64,000 nt of DNA from JBFXAF01 sp050184585 (GCA_050184585.1 JBFXAF010000007.1:186001-250000), one strand, 5' to 3'; shown: positions 10,897 to 19,028, counted from the first letter of the stretch. Translations and numbers: made by a program. The notes: generated by a model not told the origin, from the sequence alone.

Positions 10897-11184
10897 CGTG
10901 AGGATGTCGCTCGACCACACGCGGTGGCCTTCGACGGATTCGGTGCGGTGGACGGGCAAGCGATCGTCCTCGGGATCGCAGCGGGCGCGCGCCGGATCAT
11001 CACCGGCGAAGGCGCGCACGGCGTCCATGTCGCGCCACCAGCTGACCGTGCTGATCTCGCTGGCGCCCTCGCCGAGGGCGCGGACAAGGATCTGATGCTC
11101 CAGTAAGCCCGGGGCGGAGACGGGCGCTACCCGGCACGCGTCGCTATGTCCCCAAGTCTTGCGCAGGAGAGCCGTCTCGGGCAA
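10897..11184 (-). pseudogene. Remnant of an antibiotic-biosynthesis-monooxygenase-like (ABM) gene
   Basis: In one minus-strand frame the stretch APGLLEHQILVRALG, TVSWWRDMDAVRAFAGDDPA, DPEDDRLPVHR and VEGHRVWSSDI reads like the second half of a small dimeric alpha-beta barrel protein of the ABM type. The usual N-terminal strand is missing. The frame does not stop after the domain but runs through the opposite strand of the PpiC gene to 9958. I therefore call it a degraded, N-truncated remnant without its own stop. A genuine family member with an unusual start cannot be excluded. Confidence 0.45.
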
Positions 11185-11219
11185 ACGAGGCCGTTCCGTT
11201 CAGCCCTTCAGAGCCTGCC

Positions 11220-12461
11220 ATGTCGCATCCGGTCTCGCCGCTCGCTCCCAAATCCACGCCAAAGCTGCCGGCCATACGGGGCCTGCGCATCGCGACGGCC
11301 GAGGCGGGCATCAAGTACAAGAACCGCACCGACCTGATGCTGATGGTGTTCGACGCGGGCACAGCGGTCGCGGGCGTGTTCACGAGGTCGAAGTGCCCGT
11401 CGGCGCCGGTTGACCATTGCAGGGCGAACCTCGTCGCGGGCAGCGCCCGCGCGCTGGTGGTCAATTCGGGCAACGCGAATGCGTTCACCGGCAGGAAGGG
11501 CCGCGAATCGACCCGCATGACGGCCGAGGCCGCGGCCGAGGCGGTAGGCTGCGCGCCGTCCGAGGTCTTCCTGGCCTCGACCGGCGTGATCGGCGAGCCG
11601 CTCGACGCCGGCAGGTTCGCGGGCCTTCTCGCCGGTCTCGCCGTCGAGGCGAGCGGTGAACGCTGGCGCGACGCCGGCAAGGCGATCATGACGACGGACA
11701 CCTATCCGAAATATGCGACCGCGACCGCGAAGCTCGGGGACGTGGAGGTGACGATCAACGGTATCGCAAAGGGGGCGGGCATGATCGCGCCGGATATGGC
11801 GACGATGCTCTCCTTCGTGGCAACGGACGCGCCGATCGCAGCCCCCGTGCTCCAGGGATTGCTTTCTAAGGGCGTCGGCAAGACATTCAACGCGGTGACC
11901 GTCGACAGCGACACATCCACCAGCGACACGCTGCTCTTCTTCGCGACGGGCGCTGCGGCGAAAGACGGCGCGCCGCGCATCACGGATGCAAGCGACGCCA
12001 GGCTCGCCCCTTTCCGCAGGGCGCTGAACAAGTTGCTCAAGAACCTCGCGCTTCAGGTGGTGCGCGACGGCGAGGGGGCGCGCAAGGAGATCGAGGTCAC
12101 GGTGACGGGCGCCAAATCGGCGCGCTCCGCGAAGCGCGTCGCGCTGTCGATCGCCAATTCGCCGCTGGTCAAGACAGCGGCGGCCGGCGAGGACGCCAAC
12201 TGGGGCAGAGTGGTGATGGCCGTCGGCAAGGCAGGCGAACCGGCCGATCGGGACAGGCTATCGGTCTACTTCGGCGAGATACGGGTGGCGAACGCTGGCG
12301 AGCGCGACCCCGACTACTCGGAGGACGAGGCGTCGGCCTACATGAAGCGTGATCGCATCCGCATCAGGGCCGACCTTGGAATCGGGAGGGGCAAGGCGAC
12401 GGTGTGGACGTGCGATCTCACCAAGGCCTATGTCGAGATCAACGGCGACTATCGGAGCTGA
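11220..12461 (+). CDS. argJ: Bifunctional glutamate N-acetyltransferase / amino-acid acetyltransferase ArgJ
   Basis: The 413 aa protein matches ArgJ, which recycles the acetyl group from N-acetylornithine to glutamate and also makes N-acetylglutamate in arginine synthesis. Signatures include LVVNSGNANAFTGRKG, the autocatalytic cleavage site KGAGMIAPDMATMLSF with nucleophilic Thr after Ala about residue 195, TVDSDTSTSDT and DANWGRVVMAVGKAG. It ends with the conserved LTKAYVEINGDYRS. The precursor should cleave itself into alpha and beta chains. The GNAT gene begins a few bases after the stop and mutT follows, so the three form an operon. Confidence 0.96.
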   Translation: MSHPVSPLAPKSTPKLPAIRGLRIATAEAGIKYKNRTDLMLMVFDAGTAVAGVFTRSKCPSAPVDHCRANLVAGSARALVVNSGNANAFTGRKGRESTRMTAEAAAEAVGCAPSEVFLASTGVIGEPLDAGRFAGLLAGLAVEASGERWRDAGKAIMTTDTYPKYATATAKLGDVEVTINGIAKGAGMIAPDMATMLSFVATDAPIAAPVLQGLLSKGVGKTFNAVTVDSDTSTSDTLLFFATGAAAKDGAPRITDASDARLAPFRRALNKLLKNLALQVVRDGEGARKEIEVTVTGAKSARSAKRVALSIANSPLVKTAAAGEDANWGRVVMAVGKAGEPADRDRLSVYFGEIRVANAGERDPDYSEDEASAYMKRDRIRIRADLGIGRGKATVWTCDLTKAYVEINGDYRS

Positions 12462-12465
12462 ACAG

Positions 12466-13245
12466 GTGGGGGAGGCGACCGCCCGCATCCCCGATCTGCC
12501 GACTGTCCGGCGCTACGAGGCCGGCGGCTTCCGCGCCTGGCCGGCGACGCGCGTCGTCTATGACGGGACCTGGGTCATCCGGTTGACCCCAGGCCACCCG
12601 GCCAAGCGGCTCAATTCCGTCAATCCGCTCGACCCCAGGGATACGGGCCGTCTAACGGAGCGCATCGCCGCCGCGGGGCGTCTGTTCGCCGATACGGGCA
12701 AGCCGCTGACCTTCCGGCTGTCGCCGCTGTCGGGCGACGACCTGGACAGGCATCTCGACCGCGAAGGATGGAGCAGTTTCTCGGAATCGCTGGTGATGGA
12801 GACCGCGATCACAGACGCCCAGGTCGAGCGCGCCACGCACCGGCAGCCGGTGCGAGACATCCGTCAATTCATGCGCGCCGCCGCGCAGGTGCACGGGCTG
12901 GACGAGGAATCAACCCAAGGCATGGCGGGAGTCATCGGCTCGGTGAAGGTCAATGCGGGCCTGTTCGTGCTGGAGCGGCGCGGAGCGCCGGTGACGACCC
13001 TGGTCTGCGTCCAGGACGGCGGCATCGCGGGGCTGTTCGAGGTCGCCACCAGCGAGACCGAACGGGGCAAGGGGCACGGGCATGACCTCATGCTCTCGGC
13101 CATCCGATGGGGCGGGCTCGCCGGCGCGCGAACCGCATGGCTGCAGGTGGAGGCCGACAACCGGGCGGCCATCGAACTGTACCGGAAGATGGGTTTCCGC
13201 GAAGCCTACCGTTATCACTACCGCCGGCCGCCGGAGGAGCGATGA
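12466..13245 (+). CDS. GNAT family N-acetyltransferase
   Basis: The 259 aa product carries a C-terminal acetyltransferase domain: acetyl-CoA loop ETERGKGHGHDLMLSAIRWG and the final strand WLQVEADNRAAIELYRKMGF. The N-terminal half (LPTVRRYEAGGFRAWPATRV, PGHPAKRLNSVNP) is typical of a family found between argJ and mutT in rhizobia. The substrate is unknown. I chose the GTG at 12466, five bases after the argJ stop with GGAG upstream. An overlapping ATG at 12430 is also in frame. The stop overlaps the mutT start (ATGA), so the pair is translationally coupled. Confidence 0.85.
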   Translation: MGEATARIPDLPTVRRYEAGGFRAWPATRVVYDGTWVIRLTPGHPAKRLNSVNPLDPRDTGRLTERIAAAGRLFADTGKPLTFRLSPLSGDDLDRHLDREGWSSFSESLVMETAITDAQVERATHRQPVRDIRQFMRAAAQVHGLDEESTQGMAGVIGSVKVNAGLFVLERRGAPVTTLVCVQDGGIAGLFEVATSETERGKGHGHDLMLSAIRWGGLAGARTAWLQVEADNRAAIELYRKMGFREAYRYHYRRPPEER

Positions 13246-13661
13246 GCGAGACGAAACCCGGCAGGCGCATGCTCCTCGTCGCCGCCTGTGCGCTGGTCGA
13301 TGCCGACGGACGCGTGCTCATCTCGCAGCGGCCGCCGGGCAAGGAACTGGCGGGGCTCTGGGAGTTTCCAGGCGGCAAGGTCGAGCCGGGCGAGACGCCC
13401 GAGGAAACGGTGGTGCGGGAACTGACCGAGGAACTGGGCATCGAGACGAAGATCGCCTGCCTCGCGCCGCTCACCTTCGCCAGCCACGATTACGAGAGCT
13501 TCCATCTGCTGATGCCCCTGTTCGTCTGCCGCCGCTTCTGGGGCACGCCTCACCCCCGTGAAGGACAGACGCTCAAATGGGTCCGGCCCAAGGCGTTGCG
13601 CGACTATCCGATGCCGCCAGCCGACGCGCCGCTGATTCCGTTCCTGATCGATCTCCTGTGA
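13242..13661 (+). CDS. mutT: (Deoxy)nucleoside triphosphate pyrophosphohydrolase, MutT-type NUDIX
   Basis: The 139 aa protein has a complete NUDIX box, GGKVEPGETPEETVVRELTE followed by ELGI, preceded by GLWEFPGGK. It likely hydrolyses 8-oxo-dGTP to keep oxidised guanine out of DNA. The start overlaps the GNAT stop. The C-terminus (LKWVRPKALRDYPMPPADAP) is typical of MutT from alphaproteobacteria. It is the last gene of the argJ-GNAT-mutT operon. Confidence 0.92.
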   Translation: MSETKPGRRMLLVAACALVDADGRVLISQRPPGKELAGLWEFPGGKVEPGETPEETVVRELTEELGIETKIACLAPLTFASHDYESFHLLMPLFVCRRFWGTPHPREGQTLKWVRPKALRDYPMPPADAPLIPFLIDLL

Positions 13662-13796
13662 CTAGCGACAGGGCAGGGTCCGTCCTTTCGCAGGTCGGCC
13701 GGCGACTTTCCTGCGGCGGCGGCGCCGGCAGCGTTAAGGAAACGTTTAGCCAAACATGAAAGCTTGAAATGACGGGCCATAAGGAAGGCCCCGGCA

Positions 13797-14135
13797 ATGC
13801 ATGCGGAGTCGATCATGGATCCTGAAAACACCTGGGATCTCGTGCGCAACGAGCGCGGCTGGCGCCTCGGCGACGCAGGCATCGGCGCCCTGCGCGCCAC
13901 CCTCCTGTTTGGTTCCGCGGCTATCGCGCTCGCGTTGATCCTGGTGCCGATCATGGAAGACCTGTCGGGCGAACAGCAGGCCTACAACAGCGACTTCTCC
14001 GAAAGCCTGGACATGACGAGCACCGGTTCCGTGAGCCCGTCAGGGGCATACACCGTGCGCCGCAGCATATTGCAGCCGTCACCGGATTCGGTCTGCTACA
14101 TCCGCACCAACGGCGCGCGTGTCGGCGATTGCTGA
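13797..14135 (+). CDS. Hypothetical single-pass membrane protein (112 aa)
   Basis: AAGGAAGG precedes the ATG at 13797 at a good distance. An in-frame ATG at 13815 is also possible. One hydrophobic segment, ATLLFGSAAIALALILVPIM, covers about residues 34-53, with a charged N-terminus and a Ser/Thr-rich C-terminal tail ending in Cys. No known domain is recognised. It lies 75 bp upstream of the Flp pilin gene on the same strand, so a role in pilus biology is possible but unproven. TTAA-N7-TTTA at 13734-13748 resembles a CtrA box with one mismatch. Confidence 0.65.
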   Translation: MHAESIMDPENTWDLVRNERGWRLGDAGIGALRATLLFGSAAIALALILVPIMEDLSGEQQAYNSDFSESLDMTSTGSVSPSGAYTVRRSILQPSPDSVCYIRTNGARVGDC

Positions 14136-14157
14136 GAAAGGGTTGGTTAACGCTGGT

Positions 14158-14177
14158 CCGTTAACCTTCCTTAACGG
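14158..14177. promoter_or_regulatory. TTAA-containing inverted repeat upstream of the Flp pilin gene
   Basis: CCGTTAA, six bases, then TTAACGG form a perfect inverted repeat 33 bp before the pilin start codon. Another GTTAA lies at 14146-14150. The paired TTAA boxes recall the CtrA recognition pattern TTAA-N7-TTAA, but the spacing here is six, so the assignment is weak. It may be an operator or simply a mRNA hairpin. Confidence 0.35.
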
Positions 14178-14210
14178 AATGCAAGCAGTATCGCGGGAGT
14201 AACGAGGCCG

Positions 14211-14390
14211 ATGATGCGACGATTCCACAGGTTCCTGATCGACCGACGGGGCGCGACAGCCGTGGAGTACGGTTTGATCGTCGGGGTGCTTTCGCTGGCC
14301 ATCGTCGGCGGCCTGTCGCAGGCGACCAACAGCATGACCGGCATGTTCAACAATATCGGCGCGACCCTGGACGCTTCCTGGACCGACTGA
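14211..14390 (+). CDS. Flp/Fap-type prepilin
   Basis: The 59 aa product reads MMRRFHRFLIDRRGATAVEY, then GLIVGVLSLAIVGGL and a short polar tail. A basic leader, a Gly at the processing site, Glu-Tyr at positions 5-6 of the mature chain and a hydrophobic helix are the hallmarks of type IVb Flp pilins, cut by a TadV/CpaA-type prepilin peptidase and assembled by Tad secretion. It starts at the ATG at 14211 (14214 is the alternative) after GGGAGTAACGAGG. No tad/cpa genes are in the window, so this may be an orphan pilin. Confidence 0.88.
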   Translation: MMRRFHRFLIDRRGATAVEYGLIVGVLSLAIVGGLSQATNSMTGMFNNIGATLDASWTD

Positions 14391-14393
14391 AGG

Positions 14394-15260
14394 CTAGCCC
14401 TCCTCTCCCAGAAGCTTCGTCAGCGAAACGGCCGCCGAGCCCGGCTTCAGCGGCTTACGCTGGCTCTCGTGAGGCGCCCATCCCGACAGCCAGACGAGAT
14501 TGAACGTCGCGCGAATCCGCCCGTCCGCGTCGGCGAATCGCGTGGCGTAGGCCGCCGCGGCGCGGGCGAAGAGCTCACGGCGGGCCGGATTGCGCGATCT
14601 CGCCGCGAGCGCATTGGTGGCGCCCATCGCCCTCAGATCACGGGCTAGGGCGAACAGATCGTCATAGCGGACCGTGACCGGCTCGAGGTCGGCGACCGGA
14701 AGGGCGAAACCCGCGCGCTGCAGAAGCGCACCGGCGTCGCGTATGTCGACGAAGGGGCTGACGCGGGGGCTCGCACCGCCGGAGATGGCGGTTTCCGCGT
14801 CGAGAAGCGAATCACGCAGTTCGCCCAGCGTGCCAGCTCCCGCAAAGGCGCCGAGAAACAGGCCGTCGGGCTTCAATGCGCGGCGTATCTGCACGAGCAG
14901 ACCGGGCAGGTCGTTGACGTCCTGGAAATGCAGCAGCGAAACGACGAGGTCGAGGCTTTCGGGAGCGAACGGCACGAGTTCCGGCGCGGCGATCTGCCCT
15001 GCGTCGCCACGAAGCAGGTCCGGGTGGGCCTCCACGCGCGTGACATCTCCCACCTTGCCCGAGGCGCGGAGCGCCCGCGCGGCGAGGCCGCTTCCGCAGA
15101 AAAGCGACGCGGCGCGTTCGAACCGACGCTCTACGGTCGCCAGACGCTCACCGAGATCCTCGGCGGCGCGCAGGGCGAGGAAATCGGCGCCCGGCACTGG
15201 CCGGGCCGCGGCTCGCCGGCGGCGCTCGACGACGATCGACATGTCGAAAAGAGGTTCCAA
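14394..15260 (-). CDS. Class I SAM-dependent methyltransferase-fold protein, NDUFAF5-like
   Basis: The 288 aa protein has a Rossmann methyltransferase core: a glycine loop at SLFCGSGLAARAL, a DLVVSLLHFQDVNDLPGLLV segment with the acidic and post-II motifs, and ALKPDGLFLGAFAGAGTLGE. The alphaproteobacterial relatives are annotated as BioC-like or as homologues of mitochondrial NDUFAF5, which modifies an arginine during complex I assembly. The latter fits the N-terminal (MSIVVERRRRAAARPVPGAD) and C-terminal (LVWLSGWAPHESQRKPLKPG) signatures. It is transcribed away from comF, with which it shares a short promoter region. Its stop lies four bases from the pilin stop. Confidence 0.8.
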   Translation of the reverse strand: MEPLFDMSIVVERRRRAAARPVPGADFLALRAAEDLGERLATVERRFERAASLFCGSGLAARALRASGKVGDVTRVEAHPDLLRGDAGQIAAPELVPFAPESLDLVVSLLHFQDVNDLPGLLVQIRRALKPDGLFLGAFAGAGTLGELRDSLLDAETAISGGASPRVSPFVDIRDAGALLQRAGFALPVADLEPVTVRYDDLFALARDLRAMGATNALAARSRNPARRELFARAAAAYATRFADADGRIRATFNLVWLSGWAPHESQRKPLKPGSAAVSLTKLLGEEG

Positions 15261-15331
15261 ACGGACTGCCGTCTCCTAGAGGGTGGCGGTTCGGTAGCGG
15301 GTGGGTCTATGCTCCGCTCCGCTGCTACCGG

Positions 15332-16120
15332 GTGGTGACCGATCGAGTGTTCGAGATCAAGGCCCTCGCGCGGGCGGCGCTGCGCGCGCCATCCCGAATC
15401 CTGTTTCCGCCGATGTGCGCCGGTTGCCGTCGGCTGGTCAGCGAGCCCGGTACGCTGTGCGGGCAATGCTGGCCGAAGCTTCGCTTCCTCGAGCGCCCCT
15501 GGTGCCCCGTCCTGGGAACGCCATTCGCCTACGACATGGGCGAAGGCTTCCTCTCCGCCGAGGCGATCGCCAATCCGCCACCCTTCGAGCGGGCGCGGGC
15601 GGCCGTCGCCTATTCGGGCGTGGCGCGGCGCATGGTCCAGGGCCTGAAGTACAATGACCGGACCGAACTTGCGCCGTGGATGGCGGGCTGGATGATGCGC
15701 GCCGGCGAGGAGCTGATCGCCGAATCGGAGGTTGTCGTGCCGGTGCCGCTGCACTGGCGGCGATTCCTCGCGCGGCGGTTCAACCAGTCCGCGGAGCTTG
15801 CCCGGGCGATCGGAAGGAAGGCCGCAAGACCGTTCGCTCCCGCAGCGCTGAAGCGCGTGCGGGCGACCGCGCATCAGGTCGGGCTTCCAGAGCGGCGGCG
15901 CGAGGAGAACGTGCGCGGCGCCTTCCGCGTGCCGGAAGCGCAGGAGATCGACGTGGCGGGCCGTCGCGTGCTGCTGATCGACGATGTCTACACGACCGGC
16001 GCCACCGTCGCGGCCGCGACCCGGGCGCTGAAGCGCGGTGGGGCGAGGGCCGTCGACGTGCTGACCTTCGCGCGCGTGCTGCCGGGGGACTTCCGGGCCG
16101 ACGACGCAGGACCTATATAG
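15332..16120 (+). CDS. comF: ComF family phosphoribosyltransferase-like protein
   Basis: The 262 aa product has the N-terminal zinc-ribbon PPMCAGCRRLV and GTLCGQCWPKL, the SGVARRMVQGLKYNDR block, VPVPLHWRRFLARRFNQSAE, and the PRPP-binding motif RVLLIDDVYTTGATV near residue 212. ComF proteins take part in DNA uptake or processing. The biochemical role in rhizobia is unclear. The start is a GTG at 15332 or the adjacent GTG at 15335. It begins the comF-grxC-amidase-DUF1178 gene string, a conserved rhizobial arrangement. Confidence 0.9.
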   Translation: MVTDRVFEIKALARAALRAPSRILFPPMCAGCRRLVSEPGTLCGQCWPKLRFLERPWCPVLGTPFAYDMGEGFLSAEAIANPPPFERARAAVAYSGVARRMVQGLKYNDRTELAPWMAGWMMRAGEELIAESEVVVPVPLHWRRFLARRFNQSAELARAIGRKAARPFAPAALKRVRATAHQVGLPERRREENVRGAFRVPEAQEIDVAGRRVLLIDDVYTTGATVAAATRALKRGGARAVDVLTFARVLPGDFRADDAGPI

Positions 16121-16143
16121 CCGGCTGGAGAATGGACCGGACC

Positions 16144-16428
16144 ATGGTCGACGTCACGATCTACACACGCATGATGTGCGGATATTGCGCCGCGGCGAAG
16201 CGGCTGCTCGACGCCAAGGGCGTCGCCTATACGGAGCATGACGCCAGTTTCTCGCCCGAACTCAGGCAGGAAATGATCTCGCGCTCCAAGGGCCGATACA
16301 CGTTTCCGCAGATATTCGTCGGCGACGTTCATGTCGGCGGCTCCGACGATCTCCATGCGCTCGACGCGCAGGGGCGTCTCGACGCGCTGCTGGCGACTGG
16401 CACACCGAACGGGGGAGAGGCCGCATGA
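16144..16428 (+). CDS. grxC: Glutaredoxin 3
   Basis: The 94 aa thiol-disulfide oxidoreductase has the active site CGYC in YTRMMCGYCAAAKRLLDAKG, the cis-proline motif YTFPQIFVGD and the glutathione-binding VGGSDDLHAL. It reduces disulfides with glutathione in the cytosol. I chose the ATG at 16144, which gives the family N-terminus and GGAG 12 bases upstream. The ATG at 16132 is in frame. The stop overlaps the start of the amidase gene by four bases. Confidence 0.93.
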   Translation: MVDVTIYTRMMCGYCAAAKRLLDAKGVAYTEHDASFSPELRQEMISRSKGRYTFPQIFVGDVHVGGSDDLHALDAQGRLDALLATGTPNGGEAA

Positions 16429-17288
16429 GCATCTTCAAGGCAGCCGCGATCCAGATGCGGTCGGGCGAGGACGTCGCCCGCAACGTCGAGGAGTTCGAGA
16501 CGCGGGTTCGCGAGGCGGCGAGCCACGACGCGATCTATGTGCAGACGCCGGAGATGACCGGCGCGCTGGTGCGGGACAAGGACGCCCGCAAGTCGGCCTT
16601 CACCTCCGAGGATCGGGACCCCGTGGTGGCGGCCGCGGCGCGGCTGTCGCGCGAATTGGGGGTCGCCATCCATGTGGGCTCGACGGCGATCCTGAGGGCC
16701 GACGGCAAGCTCGCGAACCGCGCCTTCCTGTTCGGCCGCGACGGCGAGCTCGTCGCCAGATACGACAAGATCCACATGTTCGACGTCGATCTGGACAATG
16801 GCGAGAGCTGGCGCGAAAGCTCCGCCTACGAAGCGGGGACGGTCGCGGCGGTCGCCGACCTGCCATTCGCACGGCTGGGCCTCGCAGTGTGTTACGATCT
16901 GCGCTTCCCCCAGCTCTTCCGGGCCGAGGCGATGGGCGGCGCCGAGGTGCTGACCGTGCCGGCGGCCTTCACGCGGCAGACCGGCGAGGCGCACTGGCAT
17001 ATCCTGCTGCGCGCCCGCGCCATCGAAAACGGCGCGTGGGTGATCGCCGCCGCGCAGGGCGGCAAGCACGAGGACGGGCGCGAAACCTATGGCCATTCGC
17101 TCATCGTCGATCCCTGGGGCCGCATCGTGGCCGAGGCGGCGAACGACGCGCCCGGCGTGATCGTGGCCGAGATCGACACCGAGGCTTCGGCTGCCGCTCG
17201 GCGCAAGGTTCCGAACCTGAAGAACGCGCGCGAGTTCGAGGTCAAGCGTTTCGGCCGGCCCGAGGCGCTCAGGGGCGCGGCGTCTTGA
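16425..17288 (+). CDS. Carbon-nitrogen hydrolase family protein, Nit2/deaminated-glutathione-amidase type
   Basis: The 287 aa protein shows the nitrilase catalytic triad: Glu in YVQTPEMTGAL, Lys in ARYDKIHMFDVDL, and Cys in LGLAVCYDLRFPQLFRAEA. Length and motifs fit the Nit1/Nit2 branch, which removes the amide of deaminated glutathione or omega-amides. The neighbourhood with grxC fits a glutathione repair role, but this is inference from family. It overlaps grxC upstream and DUF1178 downstream (TTGA), so all are translationally coupled. Confidence 0.9.
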   Translation: MSIFKAAAIQMRSGEDVARNVEEFETRVREAASHDAIYVQTPEMTGALVRDKDARKSAFTSEDRDPVVAAAARLSRELGVAIHVGSTAILRADGKLANRAFLFGRDGELVARYDKIHMFDVDLDNGESWRESSAYEAGTVAAVADLPFARLGLAVCYDLRFPQLFRAEAMGGAEVLTVPAAFTRQTGEAHWHILLRARAIENGAWVIAAAQGGKHEDGRETYGHSLIVDPWGRIVAEAANDAPGVIVAEIDTEASAAARRKVPNLKNAREFEVKRFGRPEALRGAAS

Positions 17289-17710
17289 TCCGTTTTTCGC
17301 TCAGCTGCGAGCGCGATCACGGGTTCGAGGCGTGGTTCCGCAACGGCGAGGATTTCGATCGCCAGGCCAGCCGCGGGCTCGTCGAATGCCCGCATTGCGG
17401 TTCGGCCAAGGTCGGGAAGGCGCTGATGGCGCCCGCCGTGTCGACCGGGCGGAAGAAGGAGAAGCTCGCGCTGGCCGCCAGCGCCGAGCAGAAGAAGATG
17501 ATGGCGCAGCTCAAGGAGATGACCGCCAAGCTCCGCGACAACGCCGACTATGTCGGCGACAAGTTCGCCGAGGAGGCGCGCAGGATTCATTTCGGCGAGA
17601 CCGAGGCGCGAGGCATCTATGGCGAGGCGACGCCGGACGAGGCCAAGAGCCTCGCCGAGGAGGGCGTCGGCTTCATGCCGCTGCCCGTTTTCCCCGACGA
17701 CAAGAACTAG
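17285..17710 (+). CDS. DUF1178 family protein (141 aa)
   Basis: The product starts at a TTG overlapping the amidase stop, giving MIRFSLSCERDHGFEAWFRN. It contains a zinc-ribbon-like Cys pair in LVECPHCGSAKVGKALMAPA together with the earlier Cys, a central lysine-rich helix (EQKKMMAQLKEMTAKL) and the conserved C-terminal block RRIHFGETEARGIYGEATPD then GVGFMPLPVFPDDKN. The function of the family is unknown. The fixed position behind the Nit2-like amidase in rhizobia suggests a linked role. It is the last gene of the operon, and a 124 bp repeat element begins right after its stop. Confidence 0.9.
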   Translation: MIRFSLSCERDHGFEAWFRNGEDFDRQASRGLVECPHCGSAKVGKALMAPAVSTGRKKEKLALAASAEQKKMMAQLKEMTAKLRDNADYVGDKFAEEARRIHFGETEARGIYGEATPDEAKSLAEEGVGFMPLPVFPDDKN

Positions 17711-17711
17711 G

Positions 17712-17835
17712 AAGCTTCAGGTGATGGCGGCCTGCAAATGGCAACCTTCTCCGCTTCGGTGCTCACGTACCCAAATGTACGCTCCGCTCCGGTTCTCGAA
17801 GTTCACCATTTTCGGCTTGCCCTGACCTGAAGCTT
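17712..17835. repeat. Inverted-repeat-bounded element of a rhizobial dispersed family (MITE-like)
   Basis: AAGCTTCAGGT (17712-17722) and ACCTGAAGCTT (17825-17835) are perfect 11 bp terminal inverted repeats around a segment that holds a further palindrome, GTACCCAAATGTAC (17767-17780), and the string TGCAAATGGCAACCTTCTCC. I recognise this sequence type from many Mesorhizobium intergenic regions, but only one copy is visible here. The element overlaps the last ten codons and the stop of the convergent YjbR-like gene. Confidence 0.6.
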
Positions 17836-18189
17836 GGCGCCCGGATTTCTTTGTTCCGCGCTGTCGAGCGCCTTCCTGAGCGTAGCCGGCGCGACGTTGC
17901 GCCATGCGGTGCGAAGCGCCCCCAACGCGGTGACCGCGTCCGTGGCGGACAGCGCCATCTCGGTCCAGCCCTGGCGCCCCCACCCGCCCTTGACGGGAGC
18001 AAAGATCGACGGTTCGGCGTCGACCATGACGCGCTGCTCGTCAGGCGTCAGCTTGATGACGCCGTGCAGATCGTCCTTCAAGCTGGCGAAGATCCTGTTG
18101 CGCACACGGAAATCCGGGTGCGCGAAATGCGATTTCTCCTCCGTGTGAGGGAGGGACAGCGCCAGACGGCGGAAATCATCGTGGTCCAT
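17803..18189 (-). CDS. MmcQ/YjbR family protein
   Basis: The 128 aa protein begins MDHDDFRRLALSLPHTEEKS, continues FAHPDFRVRNRIFASL and APVKGGWGRQGWTEMALSAT, the pattern of the YjbR/MmcQ fold (DUF419-like), small proteins with a double-wing DNA-binding-like shape and unknown cellular role. The last ten residues (KLQVRASRKW) and the stop codon are encoded by the inverted-repeat element at 17712-17835, so the original C-terminus was probably replaced when the element inserted. A second family member lies at 32350. Confidence 0.85.
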   Translation of the reverse strand: MDHDDFRRLALSLPHTEEKSHFAHPDFRVRNRIFASLKDDLHGVIKLTPDEQRVMVDAEPSIFAPVKGGWGRQGWTEMALSATDAVTALGALRTAWRNVAPATLRKALDSAEQRNPGAKLQVRASRKW

Positions 18190-18275
18190 GGTGCGCTCCG
18201 GCGGGATGCCTGCGCACTTCTAACGCGCCCCGGCGCGATTGCCTTGAACGAAAGTCGCCCGACGTGCCGCCGACG

Positions 18276-19028
18276 TCACGCAGCCGACAGCTTCTCCGCC
18301 AGCACCATGTAGTTCACATCGATGTCGGATGACCGCTGCCAGCGGTCGGCGAGCGGGTTGTAGACGACCCCGGCGCGGTCGATGACCGACATGTTGGCGG
18401 CGGAAAGCGCCTTCGCCAGCTCGTCGGGGCGCACCAGCTTGCCGAACTGGTGGGTGCCGCGGGGAAGCCAGCGCAGCACGTACTCGGCGCCAATGATGGC
18501 GAGGCCCAGCGCCTTCAGCGTGCGATTGATCGTGGCGACGAACATGACGCCGCCGGGTTTCACCATCTCGGCGCATCTGGCGACATAGAGCCCCACATCG
18601 GCGACGTGTTCGACGACTTCCATGTTCAGGATCACGTCGAACCGCTCGCCCGCGTCGGCCAAGGCCTCGGCTGTCGTCGCCCGATAGTCGATCGAGATGC
18701 CTGCTTCCGCGGCGTGCAGCTTCGCCACTTCTATGTTGGTCTCGGATGCGTCGGCGCCGACAACGGTCGCGCCAAGCCGGGCCATCGGCTCGCACAGCAA
18801 GCCGCCACCGCAACCGATGTCGAGGATGCGCAGTCCATCGAACGGTCGCGCCGCACGCGGGTCGCGCCCGAATCGGGTGGCTATGTGGTCGCGGATATAG
18901 ACCAGCCGCACCGGGTTGAACTTGTGGAGCGGCTTGAACTTGCCGTTCGGGTTCCACCATTCGGCGGCGAGCTTCGAGAAACGCTCGACCTCACGGTCGT
19001 CGACGGTCGATCGTCGGGCCTCGGCCAT
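18276..19028 (-). CDS. ubiG: Ubiquinone biosynthesis O-methyltransferase UbiG
   Basis: The 250 aa SAM-dependent enzyme performs both O-methylations of ubiquinone synthesis. It has the UbiG-specific N-terminus VERFSKLAAEWWNPNGKFKP then LHKFNPVRLVYIRDH, the SAM motif ILDIGCGGGLLCEPMARLGA, acidic VVGADASETNIE, and FVATINRTLKALGLAIIGAE. The length is typical. It is transcribed opposite to lysC as in other rhizobia, but here about 4 kb of other genes (a GFA gene, an ABC exporter and an HD-GYP gene) separate them. Confidence 0.96.
   Translation of the reverse strand: MAEARRSTVDDREVERFSKLAAEWWNPNGKFKPLHKFNPVRLVYIRDHIATRFGRDPRAARPFDGLRILDIGCGGGLLCEPMARLGATVVGADASETNIEVAKLHAAEAGISIDYRATTAEALADAGERFDVILNMEVVEHVADVGLYVARCAEMVKPGGVMFVATINRTLKALGLAIIGAEYVLRWLPRGTHQFGKLVRPDELAKALSAANMSVIDRAGVVYNPLADRWQRSSDIDVNYMVLAEKLSAA

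Noticed and set aside
14158..14177. Canonical CtrA box before the pilin gene
   Set aside because: The spacing between TTAA boxes is six rather than seven, so only a weak regulatory call was kept.
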